DNA from: Nocardiopsis sp. TSRI0078
GTDB lineage: Bacteria > Actinomycetota > Actinomycetes > Streptosporangiales > Streptosporangiaceae
Direction of reading: 5' to 3'
Length of the DNA stretch: 64,000 nt
NCBI RefSeq assembly: GCF_001905145.1
Contig: NZ_LWLB01000001.1
Span: 248,001-312,000, forward strand
In this document: in pieces, positions 45,367 to 54,117 of the stretch
Layout of the letters: each line of letters opens with the position of its first letter
Numbering within the stretch: position 1 is the stretch's first letter
Notes under the pieces: model-generated
The model's database searches: none
Seen by the model: the letters and a program-made list of their open reading frames with translations, nothing else
What the model was told of the DNA's origin: nothing
Made by a program: the position numbers and the translations under genes

Positions 45367-46716
45367 ATGCGTTGGACACCCCATGACCGGCTCCCCACCG
45401 TGGCGGTGATCGGTCTCGGCTACGTCGGATCGTGCGTCGCGGCCGCCCTCTCCGACCGGGGGCACGAGGTCCTCGGCGTCGACGTCGACAGCACCCTGGT
45501 GGACGAGCTCGCACGCGGACACTGCCGGTTCCACGAGGAAGGACTTCCCCAGAGCCTGCTCCGGGGACTGGAGTCGGGCAGGATACGGCTCTCCACGGAC
45601 CAGGAGGGGGTCTCGGAGGCGGACGTCGTCCTGATCACCGTGGGAACACCCGTCCAGGACGACGGTTCCCTGGCCGTCGACCAGCTGGCGAGCGCCTGCG
45701 CGGAGCTCGGCCGCCGCCTCAGGGAGGGCCAGCTGGTGGTCCTCAAGAGCACCGTCCCCCCGGGTACGACCTCGGGCAGGGTGCGCAGGACGCTGGAGGA
45801 GCTGTCGGGTCTGACCGCGGGCGAGGACTTCGGCCTGGCCTTCGCCCCCGAGCGCCTCGCCGAGGGCTCGGCGATGCGGGAGCTGCGCGAGCTGCCGATG
45901 GTCGTCGGCGGCGTGGACGAGCAGAGCACGCTCAGCGCGGCCGAGTTCTGGCGGCGGGGCCTGGACGTGCGGACCATCACCGTCGGGTCGGCCGAGGCCG
46001 CCGAGATCGTCAAGCTCGCCGACAACTGGTGGATCGACCTGAACATCGCCCTGGCCAACGAGCTCGCCCGGTACTGCGCGCTCTTCGGCGTGGACGCTCT
46101 CGAGGTCATCCCCGCCGCCAACACCGTGCCCAAGGGGGCGGGGTCCATCAACGTGCTCACCCCCAGTGTCGGGGTCGGCGGTTCCTGCCTGACCAAGGAC
46201 CCGTGGATGGTCTGGCACTCCGCCCGCGAGCACGGTCTGGACCTGCTGACCCCCGTGGCCGGGAGGGAGGCCAACTCCGCGATGCCCGGGTACACGGCGG
46301 GCGCCATCCTCGCCGAGCTGGAACGGCTCGGCAGGCGGGCGGAGGGGAGCCGGATCGCCGTCGTGGGCCTGTCGTTCAAGAACAACACCGCCGATCTGCG
46401 CGAGACGCCGGTCCTGCCGGTCGTCACCCACCTGGAGAAGGCCGGGGCCGACGTGGCCCTGTTCGACCCGCTCGTCGACCCCGACGAGACCGCGAGGGTC
46501 TTCGGCCGCGCGCCGGAGCCCTCACTGGAGGCGGCGGTCGCCGACGCCGACTGCGTCGCGATCCTCGCCTACCACCGCGAAATGGAGTCCGTGGACCTGG
46601 CCTCCCTGCCGACGGCGCGTCCCTGCCTGCTCTTCGACGGGCGCGCCTACCTGCCGAAGGAGTACGTACAGCGGTTGCGAGACGCCGGATTCGCCTACCT
46701 CGGAATCGGGAGGTGA
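45367..46716 (+). CDS. UDP-glucose/GDP-mannose dehydrogenase family (UDP-glucose 6-dehydrogenase-like)
   Basis: Predicted 449-residue NAD-dependent dehydrogenase that oxidises a sugar nucleotide to the uronate. Domains in order: N-terminal Rossmann VAVIGLGYVGSCVAAALSDRGHEVLGVD (about 12-39), LKSTVPPGTTSGRVR, the central helical linker EIVKLADNWWIDLNIALANE, and the catalytic cysteine in VGVGGSCLTKDPWMVW. The C-terminal domain is IAVVGLSFKNNTADLRETP. Paired with a decarboxylase directly downstream it most likely makes UDP-glucuronate, as in the CalS8/CalS9 pair of calicheamicin. A UDP-N-acetylmannosamine dehydrogenase activity is less likely in this context. Confidence 0.9.
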   Translation: MRWTPHDRLPTVAVIGLGYVGSCVAAALSDRGHEVLGVDVDSTLVDELARGHCRFHEEGLPQSLLRGLESGRIRLSTDQEGVSEADVVLITVGTPVQDDGSLAVDQLASACAELGRRLREGQLVVLKSTVPPGTTSGRVRRTLEELSGLTAGEDFGLAFAPERLAEGSAMRELRELPMVVGGVDEQSTLSAAEFWRRGLDVRTITVGSAEAAEIVKLADNWWIDLNIALANELARYCALFGVDALEVIPAANTVPKGAGSINVLTPSVGVGGSCLTKDPWMVWHSAREHGLDLLTPVAGREANSAMPGYTAGAILAELERLGRRAEGSRIAVVGLSFKNNTADLRETPVLPVVTHLEKAGADVALFDPLVDPDETARVFGRAPEPSLEAAVADADCVAILAYHREMESVDLASLPTARPCLLFDGRAYLPKEYVQRLRDAGFAYLGIGR

Positions 46717-46718
46717 CC

Positions 46719-47711
46719 ATGTCCGGCACCTCACACGCCGTGGTCACGGGGGGCGGCGGCTTCATCGGATCGCACCTGGTCGCGCGCCTCCTGGAGGAGG
46801 GGTACCGGGTCACCGTGTTCGACCGGGCCGATTCCGCCGGGGCCTCCCCCGCGCTCCGGGAGGCCGCATGGGTTCCGGGCGACGTCCGCGACCCCGCGCA
46901 GGTGGAGGGCGCCGTACGCCGGGGGGTGGACGTGGTGTACCACCTGGCCGCCGTCGTGGGCGTGGACCAGTACCTGGCCAGGCCCCTGGACGTCGTCGAC
47001 ATCAACTTCACGGGCACGCGCAACGTGCTGGAGGCGGCCTCGCGCGCGAACGCGCGCGTGGTCATGGCCAGCACCAGCGAGGTGTTCGGCAAGAACCCGG
47101 CCGTGCCGTGGGCGGAGGACGACGACAGGGTGCTCGGGACGACGGCGAAGGCGCGGTGGAGCTACGGCACGAGCAAGGCCCTGGCCGAGCACCTGGCCTT
47201 CGCCTTCGCGCACCAGCGCGGGCTCCCCGTCTCCATCGTCCGCTACTTCAACGCCTTCGGTCCCGGGCAGCGGCCCGCCTACCTCGTGAGCCGCCTCGTG
47301 CACCGGGCTCTGAACGGACTCCCCCTGACCGTGTACGACGGTGGACAGCAGACCAGGTGCCTCACCTTCGTCGGCGACGCGGTGGAGGGGACCATCGCGG
47401 CCGGGACGTCCCCGGCCGCCCTCGGGGAGGCGTTCAACATCGGCGGCCACAAGGAGTCCACGGTGGCCGAGGTCGCCTCGTTGGTCAACGAGCTCACCGG
47501 GGACCGGGTCCCCGTGCACGACGTGGACACCGGAAAGCTCCTCGGAGCCTCCTACGAGGACCTGGGGAGGCGGATCCCCGACACCCGCAAGGCGCGGGAC
47601 CTCCTGGGCTGGGAGTGCCGGACCCCGCTGCGCGAGGGCCTGTCCAGGACCGTCGCGTGGGCGCGCTCGTCCCCGGACTGGCTGGCCCTCCCGGACACGG
47701 GTGCCGAGTAG
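46719..47711 (+). CDS. NAD-dependent sugar-nucleotide decarboxylase (UXS/ArnA/CalS9-like SDR)
   Basis: Predicted 330-residue extended short-chain dehydrogenase. It has the NAD motif VVTGGGGFIGSHLVARLL, the active-site region ASTSEVFG and ARWSYGTSKALAEHLAF (Tyr-x3-Lys), YDGGQQTRCLTFVGDAVEG, and a tail GRRIPDTRKARDLLGW. These match UDP-glucuronate decarboxylases and the ArnA dehydrogenase domain, so the likely reaction is UDP-glucuronate to a UDP-4-keto-pentose or UDP-xylose. A plain epimerase is the alternative. GGGAGGTGACC precedes the ATG, two bases after the upstream stop. Confidence 0.88.
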   Translation: MSGTSHAVVTGGGGFIGSHLVARLLEEGYRVTVFDRADSAGASPALREAAWVPGDVRDPAQVEGAVRRGVDVVYHLAAVVGVDQYLARPLDVVDINFTGTRNVLEAASRANARVVMASTSEVFGKNPAVPWAEDDDRVLGTTAKARWSYGTSKALAEHLAFAFAHQRGLPVSIVRYFNAFGPGQRPAYLVSRLVHRALNGLPLTVYDGGQQTRCLTFVGDAVEGTIAAGTSPAALGEAFNIGGHKESTVAEVASLVNELTGDRVPVHDVDTGKLLGASYEDLGRRIPDTRKARDLLGWECRTPLREGLSRTVAWARSSPDWLALPDTGAE

Positions 47712-47763
47712 GCGCGGAGCAGTACATGCCAGGACATGCCAACGCAGAGCGAGGAGCTGGACA

Positions 47764-48282
47764 GTGAGCACCATGACCGAGACCCCCGGGGGTACGACCT
47801 TCCAGGGCCGTCCCATGACCCTCAGGGGAACCCCCGTCCGGGCGGGCGACCGCGCACCCGGATTCACCGTCGTCACGCCCGGCATGGAACCGATGGGCCT
47901 CTCGTGGGCCCCGGGCACCGTCAGGGTCCTCTGCTCGGTCCCGTCAGTGGACACACCGGTGTGCGACCGGCAGACCCGTTTCCTGGGGGAGGAGCTGGCC
48001 CGGCTCCCCGGGGTGGAACTGCTGACCGTCTCCGTGGACCTGCCCTTCGCGCAGCGGCGGTGGTGCGGGGCCTCCGGGCTCGAGGGGATCGTCGCCTCCG
48101 ACCACAGGGAACTCTCCTTCGGCCTGGCCTACGGGGTCGCGGTCAAGGAGCTGCGCCTGCTGTCGCGCGCCCTGTTCGTGGTGGACGCCCAGGACACGGT
48201 GCGGTACGCGCAGTACGTTCCGGCCTCGGACGGGCCCGCCGACCACGAGGCGGTGCTGGAGGCCGTGCGCGGCTGCCTGTAA
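47764..48282 (+). CDS. Thiol peroxidase (Tpx-like peroxiredoxin)
   Basis: Predicted 172-residue atypical 2-Cys peroxiredoxin. The peroxidatic cysteine is in CSVPSVDTPVCDRQTRFLGEEL, the Tpx signature, and the resolving cysteine in FAQRRWCGASGLE. It also has the usual VKELRLLSRALFVVDAQDTVRYAQY. GAGGAG stands seven bases before the GTG at 47764; an ATG three codons later is possible. It is the last gene of the plus operon, followed by a strong hairpin. Its presence suggests the pathway or its product generates peroxide or reactive species. Confidence 0.9.
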   Translation: MSTMTETPGGTTFQGRPMTLRGTPVRAGDRAPGFTVVTPGMEPMGLSWAPGTVRVLCSVPSVDTPVCDRQTRFLGEELARLPGVELLTVSVDLPFAQRRWCGASGLEGIVASDHRELSFGLAYGVAVKELRLLSRALFVVDAQDTVRYAQYVPASDGPADHEAVLEAVRGCL

Positions 48283-48336
48283 GGGGACGGGGCCGTGCCC
48301 TCGCGGCGCGGCCCCTCCCCCGGCCGGCGGACATGA

Positions 48337-48366
48337 GAGGGGGCGGTCCCGCGGGACCGCCCCCTC
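48337..48366. terminator. Perfect 30-bp palindromic bidirectional terminator
   Basis: Arms 48337-48351 and 48352-48366 are exact complements around CCCGCGGG. It lies between the convergent peroxidase and NTF2-like genes. Confidence 0.7.
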
Positions 48367-48392
48367 CTTCGCGGGCCCTGAGGGCCCCTCCG

Positions 48393-48848
48393 TCAGGCCA
48401 GAGGACTGGACTGGTAGGAGAACAGCTTCCAGTCGCCGTTCCGCCGCACCGAGATCCACACCGTCCTCGTCCGGTACTTCTCGCCCGGGGCCTCCTCGTC
48501 GGCCCGGGCCACACCGCCCTCGGTGACGACGACGGCGGTGTCGTCACCCAGGAAGCGCATGTCGAGGGGCTCCTCCGACAGGCGCGTGTCCTTGTAGGGG
48601 CCCGCCAGGGCCTCGGTCATCGCGGTACGGATCTCCTCGCGGCTCGTGTACTGGTCATCCCCCAGGAGGAGGCTGCCGTTCTCCACGAAGACGTCGGCCA
48701 GTGCGTCGGCGTCCCCGTCGGCCCAGGCGGCCCGCGCTCGCAGCACGGCGCTCAGGGCGGCTCCCTCCTCACCGTTGGGGAACGGGCCGTAGCTGCCCGC
48801 CCACTCCTTCGCCTGGGCGACGAGCGAGGCGGCGTCGGTAGCCATCAT
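48393..48848 (-). CDS. SgcJ/EcaC-type NTF2-like protein (copy 2)
   Basis: Predicted 151-residue NTF2-fold protein. The family pattern is VLRARAAWADGDADALADVFVENGSLLLGDDQYTSREEIRTAM, MRFLGDDTAVVVTEGGV, and VWISVRRNGDWKLFSYQSSP. An extra N-terminal segment SYGPFPNGEEGAAL resembles SYYGPFTSEREKEAL of the neighbouring copy 3, so these two are the closest pair and probably a tandem duplication. Either of two adjacent ATG codons (48848, 48845) could start it after GAGGAG. Role in the cluster unknown. Confidence 0.85.
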   Translation of the reverse strand: MMATDAASLVAQAKEWAGSYGPFPNGEEGAALSAVLRARAAWADGDADALADVFVENGSLLLGDDQYTSREEIRTAMTEALAGPYKDTRLSEEPLDMRFLGDDTAVVVTEGGVARADEEAPGEKYRTRTVWISVRRNGDWKLFSYQSSPLA

Positions 48849-48896
48849 CGGTCTCCTCTCCCGGCCGCTCGGCCGGACTCTGCGGTGGCCCCGCGG

Positions 48897-49364
48897 TCAC
48901 CAGCGAAGGGTGGCACCCTCGCCGCGCGGACTGTTCTGGTAGGCGGCGAGCTTCCACTCCCCGTCGCGCTTGACCAGGACCCACGTCGAGCGGACGGCGA
49001 GCTCGGGGTCGATCTCGGTCTTGCCGGGGGCCAGGATCCCCCCGTGGGTGCGCAGGAGGGCGACGTCGTCGGAGGCGAAGCGGACGTCCACGGGCCGGCC
49101 GGTCACACCGGTGCCCTTGAACGGACCCGCGTACGCGGCCGACATGAACGCGCGGATCTCCTCGCGGTTCTTCTTGTAGACGTCACCGGGAAGGATCATG
49201 ACCCCGTCCTCGGTGAAGGTCTCGGCCACCTTGTCGCCGTCGTTCTCCGCCCACGCGGCGACCAGTCGAAGGGGGACGCTGAGCGCCTCCTTCTCCCGCT
49301 CTGAGGTGAAGGGACCGTAGTAGGAGTCCAGGTCCCCTGCCTTGGCTGGTGCCTTCGCTGACAC
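48897..49364 (-). CDS. SgcJ/EcaC-type NTF2-like protein (copy 3)
   Basis: Predicted 155-residue NTF2-fold protein: PLRLVAAWAENDGDKVAETFTEDGVMILPGDVYKKNREEIRAFM, VRFASDDVALLRTHGGIL, and STWVLVKRDGEWKLAAYQNSP. It keeps the REEIRAFM and YQNSP signatures of the SgcJ group. The GTG at 49364 is chosen for its GGAGG site five bases upstream; the ATG at 49376 is the alternative. It forms a two-gene unit with copy 2 and is divergent from the flavoenzyme gene. Confidence 0.85.
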   Translation of the reverse strand: MSAKAPAKAGDLDSYYGPFTSEREKEALSVPLRLVAAWAENDGDKVAETFTEDGVMILPGDVYKKNREEIRAFMSAAYAGPFKGTGVTGRPVDVRFASDDVALLRTHGGILAPGKTEIDPELAVRSTWVLVKRDGEWKLAAYQNSPRGEGATLRW

Positions 49365-49653
49365 ACGTGCCTCCATCGTCTCGTGTTGCTTTCCCGGACG
49401 GGAGACGGCCTTGGAAAAAGGCCCCGGATTCCCGGCCCCGCCGTTCTTCCATGTTCGTCCCCGGCGGCTTCGGAGTCCTCTCCTGGATTGTTGTCCCCCT
49501 GCTTTTTTTCGGGAAGCGCTCACCGGATTCCAGCAATACAGAAGTCGTTGCAGGCGGAAAAGGGTGCGATTCTCCGAAGTGACCCGCGCGGACGGGGCTG
49601 CCAGGACACATGACCGACGGAGGCGGCCCGGCGCGGGAAAGGAGGAGTACGCG
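49365..49653. promoter_or_regulatory. Divergent promoter 2 of the cluster, with two motif copies
   Basis: GCAATACAGAAG at 49533-49544 faces the plus genes, 109 bases before the start. ACAATCCAGGAG on the minus strand (complement of 49479-49490) faces copy 3 of the NTF2 genes, about 115 bases before it. A T-run and AT-rich patch lie between. The motif matches those in the other two divergent regions (one mismatch for the plus copy against GCAATCCAGAAG). Confidence 0.55.
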
Positions 49654-50832
49654 GTGGAGAAGGTTCCGGACCGGGAAGAGCTCGTCAAGCGCGCGCGGGC
49701 GGTGCAGCCCGTCGTGGAGAAGCACGTGCGGTGGCAGGAGGAGAACAGAAGGCTGCACGACGAGGTGGTCGAGGCGCTGGACGACGTCGGCGTCTTCCGC
49801 ATGCGGGTGCCGGCCCGTTACGGCGGCTACGAGTCCGACGCGCTGGCCATGGCGGAGGTGGCGAGCACCCTCGCCCAGGCGGACGGGGCGACCGCGTGGA
49901 CCACCTCGGTCTGGTGGATCCCCACCTGGATGGTCGGCATGTTCCCCGACCACGTGCAGGAGGAGGTCCTCTCCTCCCACGGCGGCCGGGTGTGCGGCAC
50001 GCTCAGCCCGAGCGCCACGGCGGAGCCCGTGGACGGCGGCATCACCGTCAACGGCCGCTGGGGCTTCATCAGCGGGGCGCCCCACAGCCACTGGCAGGAG
50101 ATCATCGCGATGGCGCCCACACCCGACGGTTCGGAGCAGTACCCGGTGGTGGCCCTGGTCCCGATGTCGGACCTGCGGCTGGTGGACGACTGGCACTCGG
50201 TGGGTCTGCGGGGGTCCGGAAGCGTCACCACCGTGGCCGAGGACGTGTTCGTCCCCTCCGAGAGGGTCGTTCCGCTGCCCTCGGTGCTGAGGGGCGAATC
50301 CGTGTCCGAGGCCAACCGTGAACTCCCCATGTACAGGGCCCCGCTCCTGGCCGTCGCCGCGGCGGCGTCGGTGGGCACCCCGACCGGGTTGGCGGAGGCC
50401 GCCCTCGACGTCTTCCTGGAACGCGCGGGCGAGCGGGGGATCACCTACACCGACTACGCGCGACAGGCGGACGCCCCCGTGACGCACCTCCAGGTCGCCG
50501 AGGCCTCCCTCAAAGTCGACCAAGCGCGTTTCCACGGGGAGCGTACCGCTCGGCTCCTCGACTCCAAGGGCGCGCTGGGAGAGGAGTGGTCGCTCCGGGA
50601 GAGGGCCCGCTGCCGGGTGGACGTGGCGGCCGTGTGCAGGCTGGCCAAGGAGGCGGTGACGGTCCTGGGCGAGGCGAGCGGCGGCAGGTCCGTGTACACC
50701 GACACCCCCATGCAGCGGATCCTCCGCGACGTCACGGCCCTCAACCTGCACGCCCTCATGTACCCGCAGACGGGCTTCGAACTGTACGGACGGGTCCTCG
50801 CCGGACTCGAACCGAACACCCTCTACGTCTGA
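49654..50832 (+). CDS. Acyl-CoA-dehydrogenase-fold flavin monooxygenase
   Basis: Predicted 392-residue flavoprotein of the acyl-CoA dehydrogenase superfamily, group D monooxygenase type. The N-terminal helical part (VVEALDDVGVFRMRVPARYGGYESDALAMAEVASTLAQADGATAWTTSVW), the middle beta domain (GGITVNGRWGFISGAPHSHW, then LVDDWHSVGLRGSGSVTTVAEDVFVP) and the C-terminal four-helix part are all present. Relatives hydroxylate phenols (HsaA) or N-oxidise amino sugars (KijD3, DnmZ), and the latter would suit this cluster, but the sequence does not decide. GTG 49654 has GGAGGAG upstream. No flavin reductase gene is nearby. Confidence 0.85.
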   Translation: MEKVPDREELVKRARAVQPVVEKHVRWQEENRRLHDEVVEALDDVGVFRMRVPARYGGYESDALAMAEVASTLAQADGATAWTTSVWWIPTWMVGMFPDHVQEEVLSSHGGRVCGTLSPSATAEPVDGGITVNGRWGFISGAPHSHWQEIIAMAPTPDGSEQYPVVALVPMSDLRLVDDWHSVGLRGSGSVTTVAEDVFVPSERVVPLPSVLRGESVSEANRELPMYRAPLLAVAAAASVGTPTGLAEAALDVFLERAGERGITYTDYARQADAPVTHLQVAEASLKVDQARFHGERTARLLDSKGALGEEWSLRERARCRVDVAAVCRLAKEAVTVLGEASGGRSVYTDTPMQRILRDVTALNLHALMYPQTGFELYGRVLAGLEPNTLYV

Positions 50833-52439
50833 TGGCGACCACACCTGCGAGAAAGGGCGGTACCCCCGTGTTCGACTACGTGATCGTGGGCGCGGGCTCG
50901 GCCGGCTGCGTGCTGGCCGCGCGTCTGAGCGAGGACCCCGGCACCAGGGTGTGCCTCATCGAGGCGGGCCCCCGGGACACCTTCGAACGGATCCACGTCC
51001 CCTCCACCTTCGGGCACCTGTTCCGCACCGAGTTGGACTGGGACTACCACACGCACGAGGAACCCCACCTGCTGCGCCGCAAGGTCTACCTGCCGCGCGG
51101 ACGCGTCCTCGGCGGCACCAGTTCCATCAACACGATGATCTATGTCCGGGGCAACCGGGCCGACTTCGACGGCTGGGGCCAGGAGGGCTGGTCCTTCGAG
51201 GACCTGCTCCCCTACTTCCGGCTCGCGGAGGACAACGAGCGCGGCGAGTCGCACTTCCACGGAGTCGGGGGGCCTCTCTCGGTCTCCGAGAACCGGTCGC
51301 GCAACCCGATGTCGACGGCGTTCCTGGAGGCCGCCGGCCAGGCGGGCCACCCGGCCAACGACGACTTCAACGGCGCGGAGCAGGACGGCTTCGGGTTCTT
51401 CCAGCTCACCCAGAAGGACGGGATGCGGTGCAGTACCGCGACGGCCTACCTGCACCCCGCGTCCGGCCGCCCCAACCTCACCGTGATGACGAGCACCGTC
51501 GCCCACCGCGTCCTCATCGAGGGCGGGCGGGCCGCGGGTGTCGTCGTGGGGGGTCCGACGGGTGAGGAGACCGTCCGTGCGGAGCGCGAGGTCGTGCTGT
51601 GCGGCGGAGCGTACAACTCGCCCCAGCTCCTGATGCTCTCCGGTGTGGGTCCCGCGGACTCCCTGGCACCCCTGGGCATCGGTGTCGTGTCCGACCTGCC
51701 CGGTGTGGGCGCCGGGCTCCAGGACCACGTCCTGCTCCCGCTGGTCTACACGCACGACCAGCCCGTGAGCCTGCTGACGGCGGGGTCCCCGGAGAACGTC
51801 CGCTTGTTCGAGGAACGGCGCTCGGGACCGATGACGTCCAACGGCCCCGAGGTCGGCGGCTTCGTCCGGACCCGCGCGGACCTGCCCGCCCCCGACGTGG
51901 AGTTCCTGACCGCTCCGATCATGTTCGCCGACAGCGGTCTGGCCGCGCCCACCGGGCACGCCCTGTCCTTCGGACCCTCCATGCTCACGCCCGCCAGCCG
52001 GGGGCGCGTGGAGCTGGCCAGCGACGTCCCGACCGCCAAGCCGCGTATCGTGCACAACTACTTCGACGCGCCCGAGGACATGGAGTCGGCGGTCAGGGCC
52101 CTGCGCACGGCACTGGAGATCGCCCGGCAGGACGCCCTGCGCCCCTACACGAAGACCGCCCACCGGGTACCCGAGTCCACGTCGGAGAAGGACCTGGAGA
52201 AGTTCGTGCGGCTGTACGCGCACTCCATCTACCACCCCTCGTCCACCTGTGCCATGGGCAGCGTCGTGGACTCCGACCTGCGCGTCAGGGGTGTGGAGGG
52301 CCTGCGCGTCGCCGACGCCTCGGTCATGCCGACCCTGGTGCGGGGCAATCCCAACGCCGCGACGATCACGCTCGCGGAGAGGGCCGCCGACCTCGTCAAG
52401 GGGATCGACCGGAGGCAGAAGGCCGCGACGTACGCCTGA
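50832..52439 (+). CDS. GMC-family FAD oxidoreductase
   Basis: Predicted 535-residue choline-dehydrogenase-like enzyme that oxidises an alcohol. The FAD fold is FDYVIVGAGSAGCVLAARLSEDPGTRVCLIEAG (about 14-46). GMC signature 1 is YLPRGRVLGGTSSINTMIYVRGN and signature 2 GGAYNSPQLLMLSGVGP. The catalytic C-terminal region has YHPSSTCAMGSV (His) and NPNAATITLAERAADLV (Asn). The ATG at 50832 overlaps the upstream stop as TGATG; a GTG at 50868 is possible. It forms a two-gene unit with the flavin monooxygenase. Confidence 0.93.
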   Translation: MATTPARKGGTPVFDYVIVGAGSAGCVLAARLSEDPGTRVCLIEAGPRDTFERIHVPSTFGHLFRTELDWDYHTHEEPHLLRRKVYLPRGRVLGGTSSINTMIYVRGNRADFDGWGQEGWSFEDLLPYFRLAEDNERGESHFHGVGGPLSVSENRSRNPMSTAFLEAAGQAGHPANDDFNGAEQDGFGFFQLTQKDGMRCSTATAYLHPASGRPNLTVMTSTVAHRVLIEGGRAAGVVVGGPTGEETVRAEREVVLCGGAYNSPQLLMLSGVGPADSLAPLGIGVVSDLPGVGAGLQDHVLLPLVYTHDQPVSLLTAGSPENVRLFEERRSGPMTSNGPEVGGFVRTRADLPAPDVEFLTAPIMFADSGLAAPTGHALSFGPSMLTPASRGRVELASDVPTAKPRIVHNYFDAPEDMESAVRALRTALEIARQDALRPYTKTAHRVPESTSEKDLEKFVRLYAHSIYHPSSTCAMGSVVDSDLRVRGVEGLRVADASVMPTLVRGNPNAATITLAERAADLVKGIDRRQKAATYA

Positions 52440-52447
52440 CCCACGCC

Positions 52448-52481
52448 GCGGGGCCGCCGACCGGTGGGTCGGCGGCCCCGC
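52448..52481. terminator. Strong bidirectional hairpin
   Basis: A perfect 15-bp stem with loop GGTG lies nine bases past the GMC gene stop and 55 bases past the convergent MFS stop. Confidence 0.7.
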
Positions 52482-52535
52482 CCGTGTGTACGGGGAAGGC
52501 GGAACACGGGTCCGCGCGGCTCCCCGTCGGCCGGG

Positions 52536-54110
52536 TCAGGGGCGCTCCTCCACCTGCTCGGCCCCGGCCTCCTCGTCCGTCCCGCTCCCGGACCCGCCCG
52601 TCCCGCTCCCGGATCCGGCCGGCGGGACGTGCCGGAGGGCGAGGGAGACGACGACCGCCAGCAGGACCAGGACCGCCGCCCCGGCGAGCGAGACCGCGTT
52701 GAGCCCTCCGACGAAAGCGTCCCGTGCCGTCTCCAGGAGGGCCGCCGCTTCGGTGGAGGGCGCCTCCCCGGCGGCGGTGACCGTCCCGGCGAGCGAGGAG
52801 TGCTCCCCCTCCCCCGGCACACGGCCCTGGTAGACGGCCGTTCCGATGCTTCCGAGCATGGCGATGCCCAAGGCGATACCGAACTCGCCGCTGCTCTCCG
52901 ACATGCCCGCGGCGGCGCCCGCCTTCTCCTCGGGCGCCGACCCGACGACGAGGTCGGTACCGAGTGCGCCCATGGGTCCCGTCCCGAAGTAGACGAGCGC
53001 GTAGCCGAACACCACGGCCCCGAGTCCCATGGCCGTGCCCGCCGTGGCCAGGAACAGGCACCCGGCGGCCGCCGCGACCAGGCCTCCGGCGATGACGTAG
53101 GCCGGGCGCACCCAGTCGATGAGCACCGGGCCCGCCATCGAACCGATGATCATGCCTCCGGCGGCGGGCAGGAGCCACAGCCCGGCGACCAGAGGGGACA
53201 GCCCCTCGACCAGCTGCAGGTACTGGGTCACGAAGAGCGAGACGCCTCCGACGGTGAAGGTCGTCAGCAGGATGCCGAGCAGAGCGGCGCTGAAGGAGCG
53301 GTTTCCGAACAGCCCGAGGTCCAGCAGCGGACTGCTCAGCCCGCGCTGGCGGACCACGAAGACGACCCCCATGGCCACTCCGAGGGCCATCACCAGCAGC
53401 GGGGCCGGGGACACGCCCTCCGACGTGATCTCCTTCGTCCCGTAGATCACGGGGAGCACCGTGGCCAGGACCAGCAGGGTGCTCGGCAGGTCGAGGCGCG
53501 CGGAACCGCCCGCCGGGGTCTCCGGCAGAAGGAAGGGGCCCACGACCAGCAGCAGGGCCATGACTGGCACCCCGAGCAGGAAGACCGAGCCCCACCAGAA
53601 GTACTGGAGGAGGAGCCCGCCCGCGATCGGCCCCACCGCGAAGCCGACCATGAAGCAGCTCATCCAGACGGCGACGGCCACGCCCCTCTGGCGTGGATCA
53701 CGGAAGATCGTCCTCACCAGTGCCAGCGTGCACGGCATGAGGCTGGCGCCGGCGACACCGAGCACGGCCCTCGTCAGGATGAGCGTCCAGGCGCTGGCGG
53801 AGAAGGCCGCGGCCACCGACGCCAGCCCGAAGACGACCGCCCCGATGAGCAGCAGTTTGCGGCATCCGATCCGGTCGCCCAGCGTTCCCATGATGAGGAG
53901 GAAGCCCGCGACCATGAAGCCGTAGATGTCGGTGATCCACAGGAGCTGCACGCCGCTCGCGCCGAGGTCGGCGGTCAGGTGCGGAAGCGCCAGGAGCAGG
54001 ACGCTCAGGTCGATCGAGAGGAGCAGTGTCGGCAGCGCCAGGACGGCGAGCGCCGTCCACTCGCGCGCGCCCGCCCTGGGCTGGGCGTCCGCATGCGTGT
54101 TCCCGGTCAC
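52536..54110 (-). CDS. MFS exporter, DHA2 (EmrB/QacA) family
   Basis: Predicted 524-residue proton-driven drug exporter with 14 membrane helices. Motif A is GFLLIMGTLGDRIGCRKLLLIGA (about 68-90), and helix 5 carries the antiporter-type motif (FMVGFAVGPIAGGLLLQYFWWGSVFLLGVPV). DLSVLLLALPHL in helix 1 is the DHA2 D1-type motif. The C-terminus is a Gly/Ser/Glu tail. The GTG at 54110 has GGAGGTGAGGG upstream. It is the last gene of the unit with DUF899 and NTF2 copy 4, and is the obvious candidate for product export and self-resistance. Confidence 0.92.
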   Translation of the reverse strand: MTGNTHADAQPRAGAREWTALAVLALPTLLLSIDLSVLLLALPHLTADLGASGVQLLWITDIYGFMVAGFLLIMGTLGDRIGCRKLLLIGAVVFGLASVAAAFSASAWTLILTRAVLGVAGASLMPCTLALVRTIFRDPRQRGVAVAVWMSCFMVGFAVGPIAGGLLLQYFWWGSVFLLGVPVMALLLVVGPFLLPETPAGGSARLDLPSTLLVLATVLPVIYGTKEITSEGVSPAPLLVMALGVAMGVVFVVRQRGLSSPLLDLGLFGNRSFSAALLGILLTTFTVGGVSLFVTQYLQLVEGLSPLVAGLWLLPAAGGMIIGSMAGPVLIDWVRPAYVIAGGLVAAAAGCLFLATAGTAMGLGAVVFGYALVYFGTGPMGALGTDLVVGSAPEEKAGAAAGMSESSGEFGIALGIAMLGSIGTAVYQGRVPGEGEHSSLAGTVTAAGEAPSTEAAALLETARDAFVGGLNAVSLAGAAVLVLLAVVVSLALRHVPPAGSGSGTGGSGSGTDEEAGAEQVEERP

Positions 54111-54117
54111 GGCGCCC

